DNA from: Rhipicephalus microplus
Taxonomy: Eukaryota > Arthropoda > Arachnida > Ixodida > Ixodidae
DNA: 64,000 nt
Direction: 5' to 3'
NCBI RefSeq assembly: GCF_043290135.1
Contig: NW_027464588.1
Coordinates: 7,229,501-7,293,500, forward strand
A program made the translations under genes and the position numbers. The notes below the pieces were generated by a model. The model ran no database searches. It was not told the origin of the DNA and saw nothing but the letters and a program-made list of their open reading frames with translations. Position 1 is the stretch's first letter. The number at the start of each line of letters is the position of its first letter. Positions 33,207 to 42,098 of the stretch are shown piece after piece.

Positions 33207-34583
33207 CCCTTGTCACACGGCAAATTCAATGCCATTCACAACAAATTACATTGAGCGGACCTAATTTCATTTTACCTGCGTGCTGTCACATGACGAAAAC
33301 AAATGTCGTTTTGAAATGATGACCATGACCTCAGCCCTCCTGACCCATGGCTTTGGGAAAAATAAACATATAATAAAACTTGCTTGTAACATGCGTGTAT
33401 CCACAAAAATAATTTTTATGGGTGGAAAGGTACACCTATAATAAAAAAAGTGGCAGTTTTAAAATAAAAACTTGCCATAGCTGCACGACACACTCGAATA
33501 CCGTTGGCCGATGGTATGACCGGGCATGAGTACAGTCAACTGAAGCAGGGTGCACAACCTACTCCCCCGCTGCAGAAATGAGACGGCAGCAACGGTTTCG
33601 TGTAGTCACCACCTTAGTCACCACATGATTAATATCCACAATACAGGCAATAATGACAACAGAGCACAAACAAAACATGCCCTGCCTTCAGCTGCTGTCA
33701 TGGAGAGTAGCTTCTTTTTAACGCTATGGCATTAGAGAGCTCGATTAGCAGAAATTCCGGCGTAGGCATCATTGGTTGTGAGCGAAGAAATCATCTTATG
33801 CGCTACTGAAAAAAACTGAGAATGATGCAAATAAAATAAACAACAAAAAATTGTTGAGACGCAGTTTGTTTGCATGGCAAGCGGATGTTCTACCACACGG
33901 CCACGCATCTGTTTGGAAATGCAATGAATGAACTTCCTCTGCTTGGAAATGCAGTGAAATTACCTTTCATACTTAACAAACACACACGTCCTGTATACAT
34001 GCTTTACAGTGCAACATGAAATATTGCAGTAATAATATTGCAGTAATAATGCGTAACCTGCCATTTCTAGCGGCCGTCATAACATGTCATTATCATAATG
34101 GCTTGAAGGTTTAAAACCGGTCACCCACATCCAAAGGCACATGCGCTACTGTACCTATTTCCTTAAGGCCTCATAGTGGATGCGTAAGAAGTTCAAAAAG
34201 GTTTCATGCACCAAGTGTTCGATGCACGTAGTAGCAACAGGATATCCTTATCGCCTTCAACTCCTAAAAACAAAGCTTTAGGCTAGCTTAATTTGTTTTT
34301 TTAACTTTTGCACCTGCTATTATGTCATCAAACCAGTAATAAGTTGAGCTAGTAAGGAACAAGATCTTCATAAATTATAAAATGTATATATACTGAAGCT
34401 ATAGCCATTTCCCTAAAAGTCCCTAACATTGAGACTACTCAGTCAGAAATCGAATGCGATTGCGTTGCAGGAACTCGTTCCACAAAAAAGGTCGTATTCA
34501 CCAAATGGCATTAGTTTCCCCGTGTGACAGCAAAGAAAGGACATTGCAAACGAAGGACATTACATTTGCTGTGTGACAGGGTG
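33207..34583. mobile_element. putative non-autonomous DNA transposon
   Basis: The left end CCCTTGTCACACGGCAAATT (33207) and the right end, read on the opposite strand, CCCTGTCACACAGCAAATGT (ending 34583), form imperfect inverted repeats of about 30 bp. A second inward copy of the motif (CTGTCACACGGGGAAACTAA on the minus strand) lies at about 34514-34533. No transposase is visible between the ends, so this would be a deleted or MITE-type element. Ends and relationship are inferred. Confidence 0.4.
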
Positions 34584-34619
34584 TTAGAATGCTCACTAGT
34601 CATGGCTGCAATATGCTAC

Positions 34620-34864
34620 ATATCATTTTAACATATGATATAGTAGCGCAAATTTGGTGGGGACACTGAGGACAAGAAAACACTGCACTCGCTAGTCTCA
34701 CAAACAATGGCGTGTTTTCTTGTCCTCAGGTCACCAAGGACAAGAAAACACGCCATTGGGTCCGGAAAAACACGCCATTGTTTGTGAGACTAGCGAGTGC
34801 AGTGTTTTCTTGTCCTCAGGTCCCAGTCGAGGTTGTGCTACTATATCATAGGTTGAAATGATAT
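34620..34864. repeat. foldback/MITE-like palindrome
   Basis: Outer arms ATATCATTTTAACATATGAT and the inverse of GGTTGAAATGATAT are followed inward by TATAGTAG. Four copies of GGACAAGAAAACAC are arranged as two inverted pairs. GCACTCGCTAGTCTCACAAA on the left is answered by its exact complement on the right. The whole 245 bp could fold into one long hairpin. Confidence 0.85.
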
Positions 34865-35032
34865 CTCACCAACTAGCCCAGCTTACAACCTTACTGAACT
34901 TCATACGCTAGGTAGTTGCTATAACCTGAATTATGTTTGTATCAATGGAGCGTGTATGTTTCCTGGCATATTTGCTCGTTTTCGGCTTCTAATCAGTGAT
35001 GTTGGCTTTGGGTTGATGTGTTTATTTGCTAG

Positions 35033-35249
35033 CATTCAAAAAACAAAAAAGAAAAAAATCAGCAACCAAGAACAAAGAGGTGCCGAAGCAGTGCGAGCTC
35101 CGAAGAAAAGCTTGTCGAACTGAGTCGGCTCGAAAAAGAGAGGAACCTTACGAGTCAGCTCAAGAAAAAAAACAAAAGACTAGAGGAAAGAATAGAAATA
35201 CTTGAGAAGAGAAATGACAAGCTGCAAGACATGCTGCAAAATGAACACA
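35033..35249 (+). CDS. candidate coiled-coil exon, multi-exon host gene
   Basis: The acceptor is TTTATTTGCTAG at 35032 and the donor GTAAGT at 35250. The phase-0 frame starts with a Lys-rich stretch (KNKKEKNQQPRTKRC), a Ser-rich turn, then a clear heptad pattern: EEKLVELSRLEKERNLTSQL, KKKNKRLEERIEILEKRNDK and LQDMLQNEH, ending in phase 1. The coil should make the product a dimer. 167 bp after its donor begins the intact LTR element at 35417, which thus lies in the next intron. A different frame is also open for part of the exon, but only this frame runs cleanly to the donor and shows heptads. Confidence 0.6.
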
Positions 35250-35416
35250 GTAAGTGATATTTATTCCATGCTGCCTTTTAGAATTAAAAAAAATGAATTT
35301 TTATGCAGTCAGTGAGCGCTGTGGTTATGTGTACCCAAACACATTTTCTTTGGCATCTTCATGGTATTTCGATGCTTTTTGTTCCACAATTAGGAAGTGG
35401 TACCTGAAATAGCCCT

Positions 35417-35640
35417 TGTAACGTTTGCAGTGCTCGCCCTCTTTCTACGTCGGGGCTTTCTGATAACATTGCCCGATTGCTGTTATCTTGCTATTTTCTT
35501 TTCTTTCATGCCAACCTGCGATTGGCTGCGTAGCGCTTAAAAACGCGCCGCAAGGTGAATAAACTGGGATTGTCTTCCTGGCACTGCTTGAGTCGTCTCT
35601 TTCCTGGGCCGGCTGTCGTCCAGCCGCCGAATACGTAACA
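35417..35640 (+). repeat. 5' LTR, Gmr1-like element
   Basis: 224 bp from TGTAACG to ACGTAACA, identical to 40719-40942. An AATAAA lies near 35559 (GGTGAATAAACTGGG), a probable polyadenylation signal. A weak CTTAAAAA at about 35536 is the nearest thing to a TATA element. Confidence 0.97.
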
Positions 35641-35642
35641 GC

Positions 35643-35657
35643 TGGTGGCAGCGGTGG
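35643..35657 (+). promoter_or_regulatory. primer-binding site, tRNA-Leu
   Basis: TGGTGGCAGCGGTGG begins two bases after the LTR. It is complementary to a tRNA-Leu (UAG-type) 3' end, CCACCGCTGCCA plus CCA, as I recall that tRNA, across 15 bases. Confidence 0.8.
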
Positions 35658-35837
35658 CGGCGGTATGGAGCGCACGTCGAGGGCGGCCTTGGCGTCCGGT
35701 TTGGTGAGAGCACGGCTTGCTTGACTTCATTGGGAGCATTAGCAGCATTTACTTGGTAGTCGAGGTTCTTTTGTATTTGTTGTTGACTTTGCTAAATAGT
35801 AGTACACATAACGGGGTAGCACTTGTTAACTGCAGTC

Positions 35838-38800
35838 ATGATCCTCACGTCGTTAACGAAACCCAACCTAGTGCTGCTAGCTGAAGAGCTCGGTATCCCT
35901 GTACAGAAGTCTATGCGGAAGCCTGCAATTATCGAAGCGATATCCAAATGCGGAGCAAACGACGACGAAGTCGAGGAGTGTTGGAGGGCAGTCTCGGAAA
36001 GGCTCAAAGAACGAGAAGTAGAACTGAAGTTAAAAGAGATGCAACTGCATAACCTTGAACGCAATGACAGTTTCGATATGCGAGGATACATGCAACCTTT
36101 CAAGGCTGGCAGTGACATCACTTTGTATCTCGTCAACTTTGAGAGGACGTGTACAAGAGCTGCACTTGCAAAAGAGACATGGTCACAACGCCTGTTGACA
36201 TTACTTCCAAATGAGGCAGCCGATGTAATCGCGAGAATGCCAGATGAAGATGCTTATGATTACGAAAAAGTGAAACTTCATTTGAGGCGAAGGTACAGCT
36301 TGTCAACAGAAGCCTTGAGGATGAAGTTCCGTAACACGAGGCGTGGCCAAGGGGAGTCATTTTCAGAATTCGCCTACAAATCCATGAGCTTGTTAGAGGA
36401 ATGGCTTAAGAGTGCCAACGCATACGAGGACAAGCAACGTCTGATTGAACTGTTTGCGCTCGAGCAGTTTTATGCGTCCATTCCGGACCAAATGCGGCTG
36501 TGGATTCAGGACAAGCCAAACGTAGAGACTTTGCAAACGGCAGCCAGCTTGGCGGACGAGTACCGTTCCCGTAGAATGGAAAGTTCAGAAGAACAAAGAA
36601 AGAAGCCCTCAGGAGCGTTCAAGAAATTTCAGAAAGGAACGAAAGAAACTAACCAAGGGAAACCAGGCGACAGTGTTCCAGCCCAAGGGCATGCAGCCAA
36701 CGCGAGTGAACCGAAAAGTTCCAAGTTCGAAGAAAAACAACCGCTGGTCTGCTATAAATGCCAACAACCGGGTCACATCGCAGTCGGTTGCCGACAGCCA
36801 GCAGTTTCCGTCAATTTGCTAACCGAAGAGAGCGATTTACTCTTGCCCTACACTTATGACATGAAGGTGAACGGCATCAGTTGCAACGTTCTGCGCGACA
36901 CAGGAGCAACATTTGATATCGTCCACCCGTCATTTGTTAAGCCCGAGAACTTAACAGGTTCATGTGTATGGGTACGCCAGGCACTAGAGCCAGACATGAA
37001 GTGTTTGCCGGTAGCCAGAGTCGAAATGAAGGGCGCCTTCGGCACATTCGAAACTGATGCTGCGGTTTCCGATAAACTTCCTCAGAAAATTCCCTACATT
37101 TTTTCTAACCGATCAATGAGGGACTTCCAAAATGCAGGACTGGAACTTAATGCTAACCCTGTAATGGTCGTCACGAGGTCCCAAACAAGAGCTCAAGCTA
37201 CCAGCGCTACCCGTAACACGGAAATTACAGACCAGAGTGAACCGACACAAGCTACTGCACCAAGCGAAACTGTTCCTGTCGACGCCAATTGTGTCGCGCC
37301 AGCCATTGATAGCAGCACTCCCGTCGGTAATGCGCTCTCAGGTGAAGCGATAAACCCAGTCAGTGAAAATTTTCAGCTTCTAGCAAAGTTAGACAAAAGC
37401 GCTCTCAAAATGGAGCAGGCAAACGACGAGTCGCTGAAGACGTGCTGGGAAAAATCAAAACGGAAACAAAAAGGAGCCGTATCGTTCATAGTCAAAGAAG
37501 GCATTTTGTACAGAACATTCAAAAACAAGAAAGGCAGAACCTTTGAACAGCTTGTCGTTCCCAAAAAGTATCGAGTCGCACTTTTGGGTTTGGTTCACAG
37601 CGATAGCTGGGCTGGCCATTTAGGTATCAACAAGACCAAGAGCAGGTTATTGAACGACTACTACTGGCCGATGTGCTTCAAAGAATCGGAGAACTGGGTA
37701 CGTTCCTGCAACGTTTGCCAAAGGACGGGGCGGCCAAACGAAAAACTCAAAGCACCTTTGGTCCAAGTGCCTTTGATTGGCGAACCCTTTCGCAGATTAG
37801 TTGTCGACATTGTAGGTCCATTACCAGTAACAGCGGCGGGCAACAAATACTTGCTAACACTCATTTGCCCTGCTACGAAGTTCCCGGAAGCAGTAGTGTT
37901 ACCCGAATTAAGCTCCACTGCAGTTGTAAACGCGCTACTCGGCGTCTTTGCAAGAATTGGATTTCCTAGTGAAATCCAATGCGACCAAGGTTCTGTGTTC
38001 ACAAGCGCGCTCACCACGACGTTCTTGAAGAAATGCGGCATATCCGTTCACCACAGCTCAGTCTACCATCCGCAAAGTAATTCAGTCGAGAAACTTCACT
38101 CTGTAATGAAGCGCATTCTGCGTGCACTCTGTTTCGAGAAAGGCGCCGACTGGGACGAAGCTGTTCCCGCGATGCTCTTTGCTCTGCGCTCCGTCACTCA
38201 CGAAGCGACTGGGTTCACGCCGGCGGAACTTGTTTACGGTCGAGCGCTTCGCTCCCCGCTAACGTTGTTGAAAGAAAAGTGGGAAGACAAGTTCGTAGAC
38301 AAATCAGTTGTCGAGTACGTGCTGACCTTGTTGAAGCGCCTACGTGAATCGCAAGAACTGGCGCAGATAAACATGGCAGAAGCGCAGCAACGCTCAAAGG
38401 TGTACTACGACAGATCCGCACGCACACGAACCTTCAAGGAAGGCGATAAAGTGCTGATTCTGCGGTCGTCAAAGGCAAATAAACTGGAAGTAGCATGGGA
38501 TGGGCCGGTCACGATTAAACAAAAGCTCTCCGACACCAATTACTTGGTAACGACGCCCGGTAAACGCAATGATGTGACGATATATCACTGCAATCTAATG
38601 AAGCCTTTTATCGAACGCAGTGAAACGTTGAGCATTGTCCTTAACGAGCCTGAAGAGATCAACGTTCCTCTACCCCAAGTGCCAAGGCCCTGCTCTTCCC
38701 CATCAACAGAAGAGATAGTCCAATCTGTCACTAAACAAGCTTCTCTAACTGACAAGCAAAGAAAGGAGTTAGAACTGCTTGTGCGCAACTTCAGAGACTT

Positions 38801-40124
38801 GTTTAGTCCCACTCCCGGCAGGACAAATCTCGTGGAGCACGACATTGAGTTAACATCCAACCAACCTTTCCGAACCAGGATGCACAGATTTTCCCCCCGT
38901 CACGAGAAGATCCTGAACGATTGTGTTCAAAACATGTTGACACTGGGTCTAATCGTGCCAGGAGAAAGCGAGTATGTGTCACCTATGTTTATTGTAGAAA
39001 GTCCAGGCAAGGAACCGCGACCCTGCATCGATTATCGAAAATTAAATGCGATAACAAAAACAAAGATGTTTCCCATTCCAAACGTTGAGGGCTTGATCGA
39101 GAAAGTGTCCGCGGCACGGTACGTTTCTACGTTAGATTTGGTACGCGGTTTCTGGCAAGTGCCACTAACGGAAAACGCCAGTAAGCTCGCCACTTTCATG
39201 ACACCGACAGGCACATATCGCCCTCTTGTGCTCACTTTTGGCCTCAAGAATGCACCCTTCGCATTTTCAAGGTTAATGCATGAAGTGCTCAAAGGAGCCG
39301 AGTCGTTCGCTGTTCCGTACCTTGACGACATAGCTGTTTTTTCGAGCACCTGGCAACAGCATTTGGAACATCTGCAGCAGGTATTCCTTCGAATACACGA
39401 GGCAGGCTTGACTCTCAAACTCGCCAAATGTCGTCTTGCGAGCTCTGAAGTCCACTACTTGGGGCATGTTGTTGGCCAAGGGAAGCGACGTCCTTCCGAA
39501 ATAAAAGTTGAAGCAATCACTAGCTTTCCTTTGCCGAAAACAAAGACTAACTTGCGTTCCTTTTTGGGTTTAGCCGACTACTACAGAAGCTACATTCCCA
39601 ACTTCGCAAATATCGCTAGTCCTCTCACAGACGCACTACGCAAAACTGAGCCAACTATTGTAAGTTGGAATAAGGCTCGTAAAGATGCTTTTGCTGAGAT
39701 CAAAAAGATTCTTGTCAGCAAACCGGTCCTCGCGGCACCAGATTACTCTCTCCCCTTCTTAGTTCAGTGTGACGCCAGTGACCGCGGAATGGGCGTTGTT
39801 CTAAGTCAAGTGAACAAAAAGGGCGAGGAACATCCTCTTGTCTACGCCAGTCGAAAACTAACATCACGCGAGCAAGCCTACAGTACAACTGAAAAAGAAT
39901 GTGCTTGCTTGGTCTGGGCTCTCGAAAAGCTGTCGTGTTACCTTAAAGGCTCCTCATTTGTTTTTGAAACTGATCACTCACCTTTAGTGTGGTTAAATCA
40001 AATGTCGAACAAAAACAGCCGCTTGATGCGTTGGAGTCTAGCACTTCAGCAATTTGATTTCTCAGTGCGGCACAAGAAAGGCAAACACCATGCTAATGCG
40101 GACTGCCTTAGCCGAACCTATTAA
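35838..40124 (+). CDS. Gag-protease-integrase-RT-RNase H polyprotein (Gmr1-like)
   Basis: The first ATG is at 35838 (a TTG lies five codons upstream in frame); the stop TAA is at 40122. Residues from this ATG: a charged coil at about 50-80; a SCAN-like capsid segment at about 157-245 (FRNTRRGQGESFSEFAYKSM, IELFALEQFYASIPDQMRLW); CCHC knuckle CYKCQQPGHIAVGC at about 305; protease DTGA at 354; integrase zinc module at about 586-627 (HSDSWAGHLG, SCNVCQRTG). The integrase core has D656 (VVDIVGPLP), D716 (CDQGSVF) and E751 (SNSVEKLH), then a GP module (WDGPVTI) at about 887. RT spans about 1040-1215 with D1100 (TLDLVRGFWQVP) and YLDD at 1161-1164. RNase H spans about 1305-1425 (QCDASDRGMG, STTEKECAC, ETDHSPL) and ends in NADCLSRTY. 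All catalytic residues I can check are present. Gag and Pol are in a single frame, so expression as one precursor is implied. Confidence 0.96.
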   Translation: MILTSLTKPNLVLLAEELGIPVQKSMRKPAIIEAISKCGANDDEVEECWRAVSERLKEREVELKLKEMQLHNLERNDSFDMRGYMQPFKAGSDITLYLVNFERTCTRAALAKETWSQRLLTLLPNEAADVIARMPDEDAYDYEKVKLHLRRRYSLSTEALRMKFRNTRRGQGESFSEFAYKSMSLLEEWLKSANAYEDKQRLIELFALEQFYASIPDQMRLWIQDKPNVETLQTAASLADEYRSRRMESSEEQRKKPSGAFKKFQKGTKETNQGKPGDSVPAQGHAANASEPKSSKFEEKQPLVCYKCQQPGHIAVGCRQPAVSVNLLTEESDLLLPYTYDMKVNGISCNVLRDTGATFDIVHPSFVKPENLTGSCVWVRQALEPDMKCLPVARVEMKGAFGTFETDAAVSDKLPQKIPYIFSNRSMRDFQNAGLELNANPVMVVTRSQTRAQATSATRNTEITDQSEPTQATAPSETVPVDANCVAPAIDSSTPVGNALSGEAINPVSENFQLLAKLDKSALKMEQANDESLKTCWEKSKRKQKGAVSFIVKEGILYRTFKNKKGRTFEQLVVPKKYRVALLGLVHSDSWAGHLGINKTKSRLLNDYYWPMCFKESENWVRSCNVCQRTGRPNEKLKAPLVQVPLIGEPFRRLVVDIVGPLPVTAAGNKYLLTLICPATKFPEAVVLPELSSTAVVNALLGVFARIGFPSEIQCDQGSVFTSALTTTFLKKCGISVHHSSVYHPQSNSVEKLHSVMKRILRALCFEKGADWDEAVPAMLFALRSVTHEATGFTPAELVYGRALRSPLTLLKEKWEDKFVDKSVVEYVLTLLKRLRESQELAQINMAEAQQRSKVYYDRSARTRTFKEGDKVLILRSSKANKLEVAWDGPVTIKQKLSDTNYLVTTPGKRNDVTIYHCNLMKPFIERSETLSIVLNEPEEINVPLPQVPRPCSSPSTEEIVQSVTKQASLTDKQRKELELLVRNFRDLFSPTPGRTNLVEHDIELTSNQPFRTRMHRFSPRHEKILNDCVQNMLTLGLIVPGESEYVSPMFIVESPGKEPRPCIDYRKLNAITKTKMFPIPNVEGLIEKVSAARYVSTLDLVRGFWQVPLTENASKLATFMTPTGTYRPLVLTFGLKNAPFAFSRLMHEVLKGAESFAVPYLDDIAVFSSTWQQHLEHLQQVFLRIHEAGLTLKLAKCRLASSEVHYLGHVVGQGKRRPSEIKVEAITSFPLPKTKTNLRSFLGLADYYRSYIPNFANIASPLTDALRKTEPTIVSWNKARKDAFAEIKKILVSKPVLAAPDYSLPFLVQCDASDRGMGVVLSQVNKKGEEHPLVYASRKLTSREQAYSTTEKECACLVWALEKLSCYLKGSSFVFETDHSPLVWLNQMSNKNSRLMRWSLALQQFDFSVRHKKGKHHANADCLSRTY

Positions 40125-40718
40125 GTGTTCCTTGTTTCTTTTGTGTGCATGCAACTTGGCGCAAGTATATATATTTTTTTTTCCCTATCGTGTTCGGCTT
40201 TCACGTTATCTGCTCCCAGTGAAATCAACTGTCGGGCTTTTCTAAGCTTGGGCGCCAGGTTGCTTTTGACGTGGTTTCTGCGTTTCTACCGCTCGTCCAC
40301 TCAGCCATTTCAGATCCTGTCGTACCAGATGGCGAAATCAACCCTGCTCCAGGCGCCTGCAGCCAACTCCCGAGCTGCAGCCAATCCACACTCGGCGAGT
40401 GGTGCCCGTTCTGAACATTGCCTGTTCTCGACATTGCCTCCTCTTGGCCTTTAATGCCAACCTTCGCGGGCGTGTTCCAGCCAGACGACGCGCAATGCCA
40501 TTTCCATTTCCTTCTGCGGTGGCTACTTCAACGACCAGTGCCACCATGCACCTCAGGGTCTTCGCCCACGCTGTGCACAAAGACAACATGACCGTGCGAA
40601 ACGTGTCAGTGCTGTGCTTGGAGACCTGCCCACGTGTTGGCTACCTGTTACCACCTCCAGCCGTTCATGAAGCGTCATCCTCTTGAACGCCTTCCGTTAG
40701 GGGTAGCTTTGGCCGAGT
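40125..40718 (+). other. 3' non-coding region of the Gmr1-like element
   Basis: 594 bp between the polyprotein stop and the 3' LTR. Open frames of up to 109 codons have no envelope-like signal peptide or membrane segment. There is no clear polypurine tract against the LTR; the nearest purine-rich motif is TTAGGGGTAG about 20 bp before it. Confidence 0.7.
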
Positions 40719-40942
40719 TGTAACGTTTGCAGTGCTCGCCCTCTTTCTACGTCGGGGCTTTCTGATAACATTGCCCGATTGCTGTTATCTTGCTATTTTC
40801 TTTTCTTTCATGCCAACCTGCGATTGGCTGCGTAGCGCTTAAAAACGCGCCGCAAGGTGAATAAACTGGGATTGTCTTCCTGGCACTGCTTGAGTCGTCT
40901 CTTTCCTGGGCCGGCTGTCGTCCAGCCGCCGAATACGTAACA
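40719..40942 (+). repeat. 3' LTR, Gmr1-like element
   Basis: Identical to 35417-35640 as far as I can compare by eye, followed by the CCCT target duplication. Confidence 0.97.
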
Positions 40943-40960
40943 CCCTTTGGAATAATGTTC

Positions 40961-42098
40961 TACGCCGACATCCGATTTCGCGGACACTCAACGGATTGCT
41001 AAAGGTCCGGAAAATCAGGCATTCTGGAAAAACGAATGCAAGTAAAAATACACTTTTTGAATAGGTATTTTTCACTGACGGAAAAGGTCACGGCAGAAGT
41101 ACAGGATTCTCGTTGCAATTCAGCAAATGCATCATTTAGGTGTCCTCGAAAAGAGCCGTTTGTATTAAATAAAGCGAAAAGAAAAAATTTGATGTGACCG
41201 ACGCTACTTCATTTGTAAAAATTTACGCGCTAAAAGGACTCGCTTATTTTAGTTTGCACGGAGTTCCACTTGCCCCGATTTTGTTTGCCTCAATATCAGT
41301 TGATTCATGCTGTCACTGTACACCTATGACGATGCCATGCTCGCGTCAACACCGAACTTGTTGCCCGTGTAGGCTCTGCCTCTTTGATCTCTTTGTCGGA
41401 GTTGTCGAAACCTTTAGTAACTCGAATGATTTCGTCACCGGTAAACTCCGCACACAGCTCAAGATTTTCGCTAGCGTCGGCAAAGCCCTCCAAGGTTATC
41501 TCGGCTGAAATCGAAACACCAGCACCGTGTAAGTCGTTAAAGCAACGACCGCAGTTGGAAGTTCTTTACACACGCTGACCTGTCTAGGTGAGACTGCCGT
41601 CTCGGCGAACATTTTAAAGCTGGCGTGGCAAAAACAGTTTTTGGGAGTCTGTTGCGCTACCGCCTTCTATGAGTCGGGAAGCATACCGACGGCAGACTAT
41701 AGGTCAACAGCGTAGCTTTCCCACCGGAGCACAGCCTTATAGTAACATTAGTAACAGCACCATGCAGTTGTGGCCACAGGTTTGTCTAAGCCACGGCTGG
41801 CTACAAATTGGCGTGCGCTTAGATTCCGGCATTTGCGGTGTCGAGGGTACGGCAGCCACGTCACAGTGGGTTCGAGGGTACGAAAATAACCAAAATAGTG
41901 GTGCTGATAGTGACTTCAAGTCCGCTGTTACCAGTAAAAAGTTAGCCGTAAAATTGGACGGTGAAAGCTATAAATGTCCGAAATTTTGGACTTTTTAATG
42001 CATTGACTGTATGGAGAACTTGATGGTGCCACAGATCAGTCCGGGAAATCAGGCATGTCCAGGATTTCGGTAGTCCGAGAAATCGGACGTTAACTGTA
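40961..42098 (-). mobile_element. pogo/Tigger-like DNA transposon relic
   Basis: The right end, read inward on the minus strand, is TACAGTTAACGTCCGATTTC. The left end is TACGCCGACATCCGATTTCG; both continue with a CGGAC and a related AATCAGGCA block further in. TA at both edges would fit a TA target site. On the minus strand at 41305-41493 a frame reads MEGFADASENLELCAEFTGD EIIRV, which resembles the acidic C-terminal tail of Tigger-type transposases. The rest of the transposase is gone. It begins only 18 bp after the Gmr1-like element. Confidence 0.45.

Larger units (their letters stand above)
35417..40942 (+). mobile_element. intact LTR retrotransposon with Gmr1-type domain order
   Basis: 5526 bp. 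LTRs of 224 bp at 35417-35640 and 40719-40942 appear identical base for base. A 4-bp target duplication, CCCT, flanks it (35413-35416 and 40943-40946). The primer-binding site matches tRNA-Leu. One uninterrupted polyprotein of 1428 codons has the order Gag, CCHC knuckle, protease, integrase, RT, RNase H. Integrase before RT is the opposite of ordinary Ty3/gypsy and is the arrangement described for Gmr1-type gypsy elements. RT and RNase H motifs remain gypsy-like. Identical LTRs and a perfect frame argue for a very recent insertion. It lies in an intron of the candidate host gene, in the same orientation. Confidence 0.96.

Noticed and set aside
32814..33254. 146-codon frame as a host gene
   Set aside because: Cys- and Val-rich with no domain or splice context; it overlaps the left end of the putative DNA transposon at 33207.
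35823..35837. Polyprotein start at the TTG at 35823
   Set aside because: A TTG start is unlikely in an animal element; the first ATG, five codons on, is at 35838.
40399..40686. Env-like gene downstream of pol in the Gmr1-like element
   Set aside because: The 95-codon frame has no signal peptide, membrane segment or cysteine pattern, and it is short for an envelope protein.
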